Origin: Citrifermentans bremense R1
GTDB taxonomy: Bacteria > Desulfobacterota > Desulfuromonadia > Geobacterales > Geobacteraceae
Length of the DNA: 64,000 nucleotides
Direction of reading: 5' to 3'
Assembly: GCF_000426865.1 (NCBI RefSeq)
Contig: NZ_AUGE01000001.1
Span: forward strand, 186,001-250,000
Shown here: positions 38,062-46,901 of the stretch, in pieces
How positions within the stretch are numbered: position 1 is the first letter of the stretch
How the letters are laid out: every line of letters starts with the position of its first letter
Notes under the pieces: model-generated
What the model was told of the DNA's origin: nothing
What the model saw: only the letters and a program-made list of their open reading frames with translations
Databases searched by the model: none
Position numbers and translations under genes: made by a program

Positions 38062-38077
38062 AGCACAGGCTGTGCCA
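38062..38077 (-). promoter_or_regulatory. Sigma-54 (-24/-12) promoter candidate for glnK-amtB
   Basis: Read on the minus strand the site is TGGCACAGCCTGTGCT: GG and GC are separated by ten bases, as the -24/-12 rule requires (TGGCAC-N7-TGC). Transcription would start near 38050, leaving a leader of about 280 bases before glnK. The rest of the 440-bp gap (37773-38211) shows no gene. glnK-amtB control by sigma-54 is standard in proteobacteria. Confidence 0.6.
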
Positions 38078-38211
38078 CGCTCTGCGCCCAAAGCCTAAGC
38101 GGTTGAAATAGCAAGATTAATATTCCAACGGGGTCCACGGCAAAGGGAGTTGCCGTCTCTAAAGCGGCAGGGCTGATTATTTTTTAAGCAAGATGGGAAA
38201 AGGAAGTGCGG

Positions 38212-40326
38212 CTACTGCCGGCAGTTGAAAAGGCGGGGAAGCTCCTTAGAGGGGACCGGTTTGCTGAAGAGATAACCCTGGTACATGTCGCAGCCGTTTT
38301 TTGTGAGGAAGTCCAGCTGGGGCTTGGTCTCGACTCCCTCCGCTATCACCTTCAGCTTCAGCGTGTGCGCCATCTCGATGGTGGCGAGGGTTATGGCGGC
38401 GTCGTCGGGGTCGGTGGTGATGTCGTTGATGAAGGTCCGGTCGATCTTGAGGACGTCAAGCGGGAAGCGCTTTAAATAGGAGAGCGAGGAGAAGCCGGTC
38501 CCGAAGTCGTCGATGGCGAGCCTCACCCCCATCCCTTTCAGGGCCTGCAGCGTCTTCACGGTCCTCTCGGTGTGCGCCATGAGCACCCCCTCGGTCAGTT
38601 CCAGCTCCAAAAGCCCCGGGTCGAGCCCGCTCTCTTTCAGGACCGAGGTCACCGTCTCCAAAAGCTCGTTTTTCACGAATTGCTGGCCTGAGATGTTGAT
38701 GGCAAGCGTCACCGGCGGGAGTCCCGAGTCCAGCCAGAGCTTGTGCTGCCGGCAGGCTTCCCGCATCACCCACTGGTCGATCTGGATCACCAGCCCGTTC
38801 TCCTCGGCCAGCGGCAGGAAACGCCCAGGCTCGACGAGGCCCAGTTCCTTGGAGTTCCAGCGCACCAGCGCCTCGATCCCCACCACGCGTCCGCTTTGGT
38901 TTGAGACCTGCGGCTGGTAGTAGACGGTGAATTCCTCCTCCTTGAGCGCCTTGTGCAGCTGGCTTTCCAGTATGATCCGCTCCAGCGCCTTGGCGTTCAT
39001 GGACTCGTCGTAGATCTGGTAGCCGTTTCTCCCCTGTTCCTTGGCCTGGTACATGGCGCCGTCCGCGTTCCGGATCAGGTCGCTCGCCGTAGTGGCGTCG
39101 AAGGGGTAGAGGCTGATGCCGATGCTGGTGGAGACGAAAACCTCCTGCCCTTCCAGCGAGTAGGGAACTGAAACTGCCTCAAGGATGCGGCGGGCGATCT
39201 TGGCCACGTCCTGGAAGTGCTCTATGTCGGAGAGCATGATGGTGAACTCGTCCCCTCCCAGGCGCGAGACCAGGGACGGCGGGCACTCCTCGTCGGCGCG
39301 GGCGAGACAGTCCCCTCTGCGGACGCAGCGCAGCAGCCGGTCGGCCACGTCCTGCAGCAGGCGGTCCCCTACCCCGTGCCCGAGGGTGTCGTTGACGAGC
39401 TTGAAGCGGTCGAGATCGAGGAAGAGGACCGCGAGCATCCGATCGTAGCGGTTGGCGAATACCAGGGCCTGCTCCAACTGCTGCAGGAAGAAGCGGCGGT
39501 TGGGAAGGCCGGTCAGCGCGTCGTAGTAAGCCAGGAGCCGGATCTGCTCCTCGGCGTGCTTTCTCTCGGTGATGTCCTGGATGGTACCGGTTAAGCAGAC
39601 AGCCTCGCCCTGCTCGTCCAGCACCGTCACCAGTTCGGCGTGCAGGGTGCGCTCTCCCACCCCCAGCGTGACCCGGTAGTCGAAGGAGAGCGGTGCGCGC
39701 CTGCCGATCGCCTCCTCGATGGATCCCTGCACGAAACCGCGGTCCAGGGGGTGCACCGGGTCGAGGATGGGGTTTCCCCCTTTGGAAGAGCGGTCGATGC
39801 TGCAGATGCTGTAGACCTCCTCGGAGCACCGGATCTCGCCGGTGACTAGGTCCCACTCCCAACTCCCGATATGGGCGAGGCTCTGGGCGTGGGCTAAGCC
39901 CGCCCTGCTCTCCCTCAACTGCTCCAGGGCGCCGCTCGCCCTCAGCATGTAGCTCACCCGGTACCCGAGCACGTGCCAGTTGATCGGTTTGGTGATGAAA
40001 TCGGTGGCCCCCGCCTCGTAGGCGCAGTCGATTGACTCCAGATCGTCCAGGCCGGTCATCATCAAAACCGGCGTGTCCCGCCCGGAGGCGGTGCGCCGAA
40101 TGGCGCTGCAGACGGAGAAGCCGTCGATGCCCGGCATCATCACGTCCAGGAGCACGATGTCTGGCGCGTGCACATCGAACTCCTCCAGCGCCTGCTCGCC
40201 GTTTTCCACGTCGCGCACGGTGAAGCCGGAGTTCTCCAGGGTCTCCCGGGCCAGAAGGCGCACCGCCTGGTCGTCGTCCACGACCATGACGAGCGGTGTG
40301 CTGCGCTTTGCTTTCCTAGTCAGCAT
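38212..40326 (-). CDS. Response regulator with PAS, GGDEF and EAL domains (c-di-GMP turnover)
   Basis: 704 residues. The receiver (1-130) has DDDQAV and D in VLLDVMMPG, with K in ITKPINW. A PAS-type domain follows (LAHIGSWEWDLVTGEIRCSE). The GGDEF domain is intact in its signature (SRLGGDEFTIML) and the EAL domain has EALVRW, DDFGTGFSSLSYL and KIDRTFI, so phosphodiesterase activity is likely and cyclase activity possible. It overlaps the end of the hybrid kinase gene by 7 bp, so it is that kinase's probable output. Cytoplasmic: no signal or membrane segment. Confidence 0.93.
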   Translation of the reverse strand: MLTRKAKRSTPLVMVVDDDQAVRLLARETLENSGFTVRDVENGEQALEEFDVHAPDIVLLDVMMPGIDGFSVCSAIRRTASGRDTPVLMMTGLDDLESIDCAYEAGATDFITKPINWHVLGYRVSYMLRASGALEQLRESRAGLAHAQSLAHIGSWEWDLVTGEIRCSEEVYSICSIDRSSKGGNPILDPVHPLDRGFVQGSIEEAIGRRAPLSFDYRVTLGVGERTLHAELVTVLDEQGEAVCLTGTIQDITERKHAEEQIRLLAYYDALTGLPNRRFFLQQLEQALVFANRYDRMLAVLFLDLDRFKLVNDTLGHGVGDRLLQDVADRLLRCVRRGDCLARADEECPPSLVSRLGGDEFTIMLSDIEHFQDVAKIARRILEAVSVPYSLEGQEVFVSTSIGISLYPFDATTASDLIRNADGAMYQAKEQGRNGYQIYDESMNAKALERIILESQLHKALKEEEFTVYYQPQVSNQSGRVVGIEALVRWNSKELGLVEPGRFLPLAEENGLVIQIDQWVMREACRQHKLWLDSGLPPVTLAINISGQQFVKNELLETVTSVLKESGLDPGLLELELTEGVLMAHTERTVKTLQALKGMGVRLAIDDFGTGFSSLSYLKRFPLDVLKIDRTFINDITTDPDDAAITLATIEMAHTLKLKVIAEGVETKPQLDFLTKNGCDMYQGYLFSKPVPSKELPRLFNCRQ

Positions 40327-42776
40327 GAAGGTCCTCCCAAAAGGGCGTCCCTGACCAGCCGGTATTCCTCCTCAACCTGCACGAGCAGCGCCCCCGCCCC
40401 CTCGGTCGACCCCGCGCGCCCCAGGCTCTCCAGCTCCAGGCAGACCCCGGCGAGCCTTACGGCGCCTAGATTCGCGCTGCTCGACTTGAAGCTGTGCGCC
40501 GCCGCCTTAAGCTTCTCGGCGTCGCCGCCGGACTCAGCCTCGCGCAAGGTCTGCAAAAGCGTCGGCGTGCTGGCGAGGTAGAGGTCTACCACCTTGCGCA
40601 GGATCTCGACGCCGCGGTTGCCCGGCAGGGCGCGTATCAGCTCCAGCACGCCCCCCGCCCTTCCCGGGCAGATGGTCTCCGCCGGGATCCCAGCCGGCCG
40701 CGCTTGCGTGGCACTCGCCTCGCCGCAGCCAAGGTGCCTTTCGATCGACTTGGAGAGCTGCTCCCGGCTGAAGGGCTTGGAAAGGTAGTCATCGGCACCG
40801 GCGGCGAGACAGGCCTCGCGGTCCCCCTTCATGGCGTAGGCGGTGAGGGCGATGATGGGGACGCGCGCGGAGGAACCTTCTTCCCGCTGCCGGATGCGCC
40901 GGGTCGCCTCCAGGCCGTCCAGCACCGGCATCTGGCAGTCCATGAAGATGAGGTCGAATTCCCCCCGCTGCACCTCCCTAAGGGCCGCGAGCCCGTTCTC
41001 CGCCACATTCACCCGGCAACCCAGGCTCTCCAGCATCCCTCTCCCCACCTCCTGGTTCACCACGTTGTCCTCGACGAGGAGCACCTGGCGTTGCCGCCGC
41101 AGGCTGGGCGCTTCCTCCCCTCCCCCTTGCTCCTCTTCCATGCCGAGTGCGCAGACAAGTGCGGCATAGAGCCCTTCCTGGGTCAGGTTGCGTCTGGATA
41201 AAAGCGCTACCTCGATCTCGCGCACCCGCTCGGCCGGAGCCGCCTCAGGCTCCTCGGCCAGGAGCACCAGCCGCACTGAGTGCCCCACCGCGACGCTGCG
41301 GATGGTCGCCGCAAGCGCCAGACCGTCGGTCCCGGCCACGCAGTGGTCCATGAGGACCAGGTCGAAAGGGGCGGCCACCAGCCTGCAGAGCGCGCCAGGC
41401 GCGTCTCCGACGCTGTCAAGGTCCATCCCCAGCCCCCCCAGGAGTTCCAGGAGGGTCACCTGCAGCTCCGGGTCGTCTGTCGCGACGAGGGCACGCTTGC
41501 TGCGCAACGCGCTGTAGGAGCGCTCGGGGCGCGGGGCCTTCTGGTGCGGCTCCAAAGCCACGGTGAAGCTGAAGCTCGACCCTTTACACGGCTCGCTGGA
41601 AAGCTCCATCACCCCCCCCATGAGCTCGGTCAGCTGCTTCGCGATGGCGAGCCCCAAGCCGGTGCCGCCGTACTTGCGGGTCATCGACTCGTCCCCCTGA
41701 GCGAAGTGGTCGAAGATCCGCTCCTGGGCCTCGCTGGAGATGCCGATACCGGTGTCATCGACGGTCACCCGCACCAGGGCGGGCCTGCGCGCCAGGGAGA
41801 CCGAAAGGGTGACGGCACCCTCGGGGGTGAACTTCACCGCGTTCCCCAAGAGGTTCACCATCACCTGGCGCAGGCGCCCCGGATCCCCCTGGAACATCCC
41901 GGGGAGCCCCGGCTCGATCCGGCAGCTCAAAGCTATACCCTTCCTGGCCGCGTCCTCGGCGAACATCGCCACCGCGTCCGCCGTCAACTGATGCAGGTCG
42001 AAGGGGATCATCTCCAGCTCCATCCGCCCCGCCTCGATCTTGGAGAAGTCGAGTATGTTGTTTATGATCCCCAAAAGCGCCTCGCCCGAGCGGCGCACCG
42101 ACTCCACGAAGCGGGCCTGCTCCTTGGAGAGGACGGTGTTCAAGAGCAGCTCGGTCATCCCGAGGACGCCGTACATCGGAGTCCTGATCTCGTGGCTCAT
42201 CTGCGCCAGAAAATGGGATTTGGCGCGGTTGGCGGACTGGGCCGACTCCATGGCCCGCCGCACCTCTTCCAGGCTCTCCTCCAACTGCCGGTTCACGCTG
42301 GAGAGTTCGGCGGTCCGCTCGGCCACCTCCAGCTTCAGTTCCTCCGAGTGAAGCGCGAGCCGCTCGTCGCGGATGGAGATCTCCTCCAGCATCTCGTTGA
42401 AGCAGTCGAAGAGAAGCCCCAATTCGTCGTTGCTGCCGTCCTCCACGCGAACCTGGTAGTCCTGGCTGTGGGAGACGATTTCCATTTTCTTGCTGAGCCG
42501 GTGGATGGGGTCCGAGATGAACCGTTTGATGCGCAGCGACAGGAGTTGGGCCAAGACGCCCAGCCCCAGCGAGGCGAGCGCCGCGGCGCCGGAGAGAAAC
42601 AAGAAGAGCGAGCGGAAAGAGTCAGACGGCACCCCCTGCCAAAGGAGCGCCGGATAGCGGAGCTGGTAGCAGGCGAACGCGGCCACGAGCGCCAGCAGCA
42701 ACAGCGCGTTGCACGCGACTAGCGGCGCCATGAGCTTTGCCTTCAGGCAGCTTTTTACGGTCCGATAGCCGTCCAC
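40320..42776 (-). CDS. Hybrid sensor histidine kinase (HAMP-HisKA-HATPase-REC-REC-Hpt)
   Basis: 818 residues. Two close hydrophobic helices (LLLLALVAAFACYQL and FLFLSGAAALASLGLGVL) leave only a short external loop. HAMP, a coiled coil, HisKA (AQMSHEIRTPMYGVLG) and HATPase (NLLGNAVKFTP, GTGLGLAIAK) follow. The first receiver keeps an Asp (LVLMDHCVAG) but lacks the conserved lysine (ALLSRRNLT), so it looks degenerate. The second is complete (LVEDNVVNQ, FMDCQMPVLDG, LSKPFSR). An Hpt domain ends the protein (AAAHSFKSSSANLGA). GTG is the start. It is coupled to the GGDEF-EAL regulator gene downstream. Confidence 0.92.
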   Translation of the reverse strand: MDGYRTVKSCLKAKLMAPLVACNALLLLALVAAFACYQLRYPALLWQGVPSDSFRSLFLFLSGAAALASLGLGVLAQLLSLRIKRFISDPIHRLSKKMEIVSHSQDYQVRVEDGSNDELGLLFDCFNEMLEEISIRDERLALHSEELKLEVAERTAELSSVNRQLEESLEEVRRAMESAQSANRAKSHFLAQMSHEIRTPMYGVLGMTELLLNTVLSKEQARFVESVRRSGEALLGIINNILDFSKIEAGRMELEMIPFDLHQLTADAVAMFAEDAARKGIALSCRIEPGLPGMFQGDPGRLRQVMVNLLGNAVKFTPEGAVTLSVSLARRPALVRVTVDDTGIGISSEAQERIFDHFAQGDESMTRKYGGTGLGLAIAKQLTELMGGVMELSSEPCKGSSFSFTVALEPHQKAPRPERSYSALRSKRALVATDDPELQVTLLELLGGLGMDLDSVGDAPGALCRLVAAPFDLVLMDHCVAGTDGLALAATIRSVAVGHSVRLVLLAEEPEAAPAERVREIEVALLSRRNLTQEGLYAALVCALGMEEEQGGGEEAPSLRRQRQVLLVEDNVVNQEVGRGMLESLGCRVNVAENGLAALREVQRGEFDLIFMDCQMPVLDGLEATRRIRQREEGSSARVPIIALTAYAMKGDREACLAAGADDYLSKPFSREQLSKSIERHLGCGEASATQARPAGIPAETICPGRAGGVLELIRALPGNRGVEILRKVVDLYLASTPTLLQTLREAESGGDAEKLKAAAHSFKSSSANLGAVRLAGVCLELESLGRAGSTEGAGALLVQVEEEYRLVRDALLGGPSC

Positions 42777-42891
42777 GTCCCCCCCCGTCGTGCGCTCGGG
42801 AGGATTACACCGCCTCCCCCATGCGTGGAGGCGCCAACGCCGCCCCCCCGGAGCGCAAAACGTTAAAACTGTACAATAATGTTTTTTAATT

Positions 42892-43578
42892 TCAAGAAAT
42901 TCGGGAGGCGGCGGCGAGGGAGATGAAATTTCCGATCAGCCGCTGCGAAACCTTGTTGAATGCGGCCTCGGCGGCGAGGAAGGAGCTCAGATGGTCGGTC
43001 TTGGGGAGGGGGAGGAGGTCCCAGGCGGCGACTATGGATGGGTCGACCTCCGGATGGAACTGCACGCCGTAGGCGGCTGGCCCCAGCCTGAAGGCCTGCG
43101 CCGGGCAGGCGGCCGAAGCGGCGAGGAGCGTGGCGCCAGGAGGGACGGTAAAGCTGTCGTTGTGCAGCTGGAAGGCGAGGAAGGGGTCGGGAAGCCCTCG
43201 GAACAGCGGGTCCAACTCTCCTTCGCGGGTGAGGTCCACCTGGCAGACACCGTGCTCGCCGTTGGGGGAACGGGAGATGACCTCGCCGCCGGCGGCAAAG
43301 GACAAGAGCTGCCCGCCGAGGCAGATCCCCAGAAGGGGCGTCCCGGCCTTAAGCGCCTCCCTCAGGAAGGAGAGCACCCGGGTCAGGTAGGGATGCTTCG
43401 CCGTATCGTGCACCCCCATCTCCCCTCCCAGCACCACGATGCCAGTGGCTTCAGCGGGGTCGGGAAGCACCTCGCCGCTGTAGGGGGTCACTGTGGTAAC
43501 GGTCTCCCCCGCGGCGGCCAAGAGCCGGCTGCAGCTTCCGGCAGGGCACTGCGGGTCATTCTGCACGATCAGGAACAT
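42892..43578 (-). CDS. Class I glutamine amidotransferase-like protein
   Basis: 228 residues forming a stand-alone class I GATase domain. The nucleophile elbow is GICLGGQLLS (Cys near residue 102) and the His-Glu pair is in YGVQFHPEVDPS. VLGGEMGVHD is typical of the GuaA-like, free-standing group. It releases ammonia from glutamine or hydrolyses gamma-glutamyl bonds; the acceptor is unknown. It stands alone between the hybrid kinase and the CapA gene. Confidence 0.88.
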   Translation of the reverse strand: MFLIVQNDPQCPAGSCSRLLAAAGETVTTVTPYSGEVLPDPAEATGIVVLGGEMGVHDTAKHPYLTRVLSFLREALKAGTPLLGICLGGQLLSFAAGGEVISRSPNGEHGVCQVDLTREGELDPLFRGLPDPFLAFQLHNDSFTVPPGATLLAASAACPAQAFRLGPAAYGVQFHPEVDPSIVAAWDLLPLPKTDHLSSFLAAEAAFNKVSQRLIGNFISLAAASRIS

Positions 43579-43684
43579 GTCGTCTCCATTACCAAAACCA
43601 TTGGCAACGAGGAAATCTAAGGACTTCCGAGAAAAGCGAATCTTTAACGGTTAGACCCTCTCGAGTCTTTGTGCTCAGATTTCC

Positions 43685-44650
43685 TCAGAAGTTCTCCCTG
43701 TTAGAGGTTTTGAGTTCCCCCCGGCTGCCAAAGCTTAAGGGTGAGCCGGGGAAGTCCTCGGCGGAGAGCCTCCGCATCAGGGAAAGCGCGCGCCGCTTGG
43801 GATCGGGAGCGGGTGCCGTAAGATACGCCTGCCGGAAGGAGTCGAGGCTCCCCTCCAGGAAGGAGCCGTCTTTATCCAGGCGGACCGTGAGCAGCGGAGC
43901 ATAGCCGCTTTCGCCGGCGACGCTCACCCCGCCGAAGGTGGCGAAGTTCCCGAGGCTGTAGGCGATCAGCCGGCCGCGGTAAAGCTCCAGCGCCCGCGGC
44001 ACATGGGGGCCGTGAGCCAGCACCAGGTCCGCCCCCGCCGCCACCGCCTGGTGCGCAAAGGTGAGGAGGTCGCCGCGCGGCTCATCCAGGTAGCGCTCCA
44101 TCCCCGGGGTCACATGCTGCGCGTCGCGCCCCTCCGCTCCGGCATGGATCGAGAGGATCAGGATGTCGTAGTTCGCCGCTTCCCGGGCGATCTCCTGCAG
44201 GGCCTGTGCCGGAAAGGTGATGGAACGAGGCGGTGGGCCGAAGGAGAGCGAGATGATGCCGACCCGGGTGCCGCGCACCGTGAACTCGGCGACCTCCCCC
44301 TTCTTGCTGGAATAGAGGACCCCGGCCTGGGACAGCGCCTTCTTCGTGGAGGCAAGCCCTTCCCTGCCGAAATCCTGGGCGTGGTTGTTGGCAAGCGACA
44401 CCATGGAGATCCCGGCACCGCTTAAGTTCCTGGCGAAGGCGGGGGGGGTGCGGAACAGGTAGCGCCTGCCGGGAAGGGGTTCTTTGACGGGGTTTCCCCC
44501 CTCGCAGAGAGGGCCTTCGAGGTTGGCCATGGCGATGTCTGCGCGCTTTAAAAAGGGTGCGGCGGCGGCGAAGAGCGAGCGCCCGCCGTCTTTGGGGAGT
44601 CTGGCTGCGGGGAAGTCGCTCCCCATCATGACGTCGCCCACGGCTGCCAC
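43685..44650 (-). CDS. CapA-family (poly-gamma-glutamate/metallophosphatase-like) protein
   Basis: At least 321 residues from a GTG start. CapA motifs: AAVGDVMMGSDF with metal-binding Asp, NLEGPLCEG, SLANNHAQDFGREGL, SIHAGAEGRD and LVLAHGPHVPRALELY. Members take part in capsule polyglutamate export or act as metallophosphoesterases at the surface. The frame stays open upstream of the GTG and encodes a good signal peptide (RFFLLLTFFTLLCPPLAAFA), yet no ATG, GTG or TTG lies in frame before it. A CTG at 44752 has AAGGA upstream. The true start may therefore be non-canonical, giving about 355 residues. Confidence 0.82.
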   Translation of the reverse strand: MAAVGDVMMGSDFPAARLPKDGGRSLFAAAAPFLKRADIAMANLEGPLCEGGNPVKEPLPGRRYLFRTPPAFARNLSGAGISMVSLANNHAQDFGREGLASTKKALSQAGVLYSSKKGEVAEFTVRGTRVGIISLSFGPPPRSITFPAQALQEIAREAANYDILILSIHAGAEGRDAQHVTPGMERYLDEPRGDLLTFAHQAVAAGADLVLAHGPHVPRALELYRGRLIAYSLGNFATFGGVSVAGESGYAPLLTVRLDKDGSFLEGSLDSFRQAYLTAPAPDPKRRALSLMRRLSAEDFPGSPLSFGSRGELKTSNRENF

Positions 44651-44854
44651 GGTGACGCCGCGTTCGGCAAAGGCCGCGAGGGGGGGACAGAGGAGGGTAA
44701 AAAAAGTCAGCAGCAGGAAAAACCGTGCCGTATCAAGGGTCGCTTTGATCAGATGGATCCTTTCCCGTGCCTTTTGAAAAAGCAGATCTCCCGCCGGCAG
44801 CCCATTTTTCAGGCAAGGCGCAGGCGGGAGATCGATGCATATATTATGTGCAGC

Positions 44855-46849
44855 TTAAGCCTTACGGTGCAAAAGCCCCTCAGCCACCACCTCGACCACG
44901 TCCTTCACCCGCACCTGTCCGGCCCCCTTGTCCTTCAGGCCGTCCTCGATCATGGTCATGCAGTAGGGGCAGGCGACGCAGATGGTGTCGGGGGAGCCTT
45001 CCAGCGCCTCGGCCACGCGGGCATGATTCACCCTCTCGCCGGTGAACTCCTCCATCCACATGCGCCCGCCGCCGGCGCCGCAGCAAAACGAGTTCCTGCC
45101 GTTTCTCTCCATCTCCTGCGGAGCGCTTCCGGTAGCCGCTTGAATCACGCCGCGCGGCGCGTCGAACACGCCGTTGTGGCGCCCGAGATAGCAGGGGTCG
45201 TGGTAGGTGATCTTGCCGAGGCTCTTCTCCGAGCCGTCCAGCTTGATGCGCCCGGACGCGAGAAGCTCCGCGATCAGCTGGGACTGGTGCAGTACCTCCA
45301 GCTCCAGCCCGTACTGGCGGTAGTCGTTTTTAAGCGTGGTCAGGCAGTGCGGGCAGAGGGTGATCACCTTGGTGACACCCTTCTCGCGGAAGAGCTCCAC
45401 GTTCTCCAGTGCCATCTTCTCGAAGACGTACTCGTTGCCGAGCCTTCTCAGCGAATCGCCGCAGCACTTCTCCTCTTTCCCCAGGATGCCGTACGAAACC
45501 CCGGCCGCGTTCAGCACGCTGGCAAGCGCCACGGTCACCTGCTTCGCGCGCGAATCGAAGGAGCCGGCGCAGCCGACGTAAAGGAGATACTCGGTCTCCC
45601 CTGCCACAAACGGCTTCACCTCCAGGGTGGAAACCCACTTGCTCCGCTCGCTGGGGGCGATGCCCCAGGGGTTGGAGCGCTGCTCCATGTTCTCGAACAG
45701 GTTCAGGAGTTCCTCCGGGAAGCGGGACTCGTCCTGCACCAGGTGCCTTCTCATCTTGACGATCTTCGGCATCTGCTCGATCAGCACCGGGCAGGCCTCC
45801 ATGCAGGCGCCGCAGGTGGTGCAGTCCCAGATCGCCTCCTCGGTGTTGGTCCCCTCCCCTTCGTTGCCTATGAGCGGGAGCGTCCCTTTCCTCCCCTCCC
45901 TGAGCGCAAGGCTGTTCTCCAGGAGGTTGGTCTTGATGGCGTGCACGATCTGGCGCGGGTTCAAGGCCTTGCCGGTGCTGGCGGCAGGGCAGGCGGCCTG
46001 GCAGCGGCCGCACTCGGTGCAGGAGAAGGAGTCGAAGAGGTCCTTCCAGGTGAAGCGCTCCACGCTCCCCGCCCCGTACTCGGCCCCCTTCTCGAACTTC
46101 TCGCGCGGCTGGGTAGCCGGCCAGTCGAGGCTCCCCAGGTAGCAGTTGGGGATGGCGGTCAAGATGTGCATGTGTTTGGAATGCGGCAAAAAGCAGATGA
46201 AGGCCAGCAGCACCAGGGCGTGCAGCCACCAGGAGACGACCTCTACCGTCCCCAGAAGCCCCGGATAAGGGGATAAAAACGACCCCACGAAGCTCGATAC
46301 CGGCATGGCAGCAGAAGCGGCCTCCTTCCCCTGCGCGATCTGCGCCCCGTGCATGCCGAAGTAGGCGAGCATGAGGAGCGCGATGAAGGAGAGGATGACG
46401 AAGGCCTCGGGGCTTCTCCCCTTCACGTAGAGGGAGTCGAGATAGGGAGGCTTCACGATGAGGCGCCTCCCGAAGGAGAGCGCTATCGCTATCAGAGTCA
46501 GAAGCGAAACCAGGTCGAACAAGAGCAGCAGAGCGTGGTGCAACCCCTGCGGCAGCACGGCGAGGCTCGCCGACGGGAACACCCCGTTCAAAAGGAACTC
46601 CCCGTTGGCGATGGCCAGGATCAGGAAGGACCAGAAGATGACGAAGTGGTTCAGGCCGAACGGTTTTTTCACCACGCGCAGCTGGCCGAAGGCGTACAAA
46701 AGCATCTCCTGCAGGCGGCGCCCGGGGTGGTCGAGCCTTTCCTCGGGCTGCCCGAAGCAGACCAGTGAAAAGCGGCGGTACACGCTCCAGCAGAAAAAGG
46801 CGAGCGAGGCGACCAGTAGCGTCGTGAAGAGTGCGGTTTGCGGCATCAT
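44855..46849 (-). CDS. Membrane Fe-S oxidoreductase, HdrD-like (probable ETF:menaquinone oxidoreductase)
   Basis: 664 residues. The N-terminal third is a membrane domain of about five helices like the NarI-type cytochrome b subunit (ATLLVASLAFFCWSVY-like TLLVASLAFFCWSVY, HHALLLLFDLVSLLTLI). Two 4Fe-4S motifs follow (CTECGRCQAACP and CTTCGACMEACP), then two CCG domains (EKCCGDSLRRLG and NSFCCGAGGGRMW). It sits directly after etfB-etfA. In this group such DUF224-type proteins pass electrons from ETF to menaquinone during acyl-CoA oxidation, or the reverse. That role is established for the family arrangement and inferred here. GAGGA is seven bases before the first ATG. Confidence 0.9.
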   Translation of the reverse strand: MMPQTALFTTLLVASLAFFCWSVYRRFSLVCFGQPEERLDHPGRRLQEMLLYAFGQLRVVKKPFGLNHFVIFWSFLILAIANGEFLLNGVFPSASLAVLPQGLHHALLLLFDLVSLLTLIAIALSFGRRLIVKPPYLDSLYVKGRSPEAFVILSFIALLMLAYFGMHGAQIAQGKEAASAAMPVSSFVGSFLSPYPGLLGTVEVVSWWLHALVLLAFICFLPHSKHMHILTAIPNCYLGSLDWPATQPREKFEKGAEYGAGSVERFTWKDLFDSFSCTECGRCQAACPAASTGKALNPRQIVHAIKTNLLENSLALREGRKGTLPLIGNEGEGTNTEEAIWDCTTCGACMEACPVLIEQMPKIVKMRRHLVQDESRFPEELLNLFENMEQRSNPWGIAPSERSKWVSTLEVKPFVAGETEYLLYVGCAGSFDSRAKQVTVALASVLNAAGVSYGILGKEEKCCGDSLRRLGNEYVFEKMALENVELFREKGVTKVITLCPHCLTTLKNDYRQYGLELEVLHQSQLIAELLASGRIKLDGSEKSLGKITYHDPCYLGRHNGVFDAPRGVIQAATGSAPQEMERNGRNSFCCGAGGGRMWMEEFTGERVNHARVAEALEGSPDTICVACPYCMTMIEDGLKDKGAGQVRVKDVVEVVAEGLLHRKA

Positions 46850-46901
46850 GAATGTTTCCTCTTTGAAAAATGCGGCCTTAAGCCGCGGGAAGTATGACGA
46901 A

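Noticed and set aside
44690-44710. Programmed or phase-variable frameshift at the T7 run in the CapA signal peptide.
   Set aside because: Recounting the run shows seven bases and an unbroken frame, so no frameshift is needed; only the start codon is unusual.
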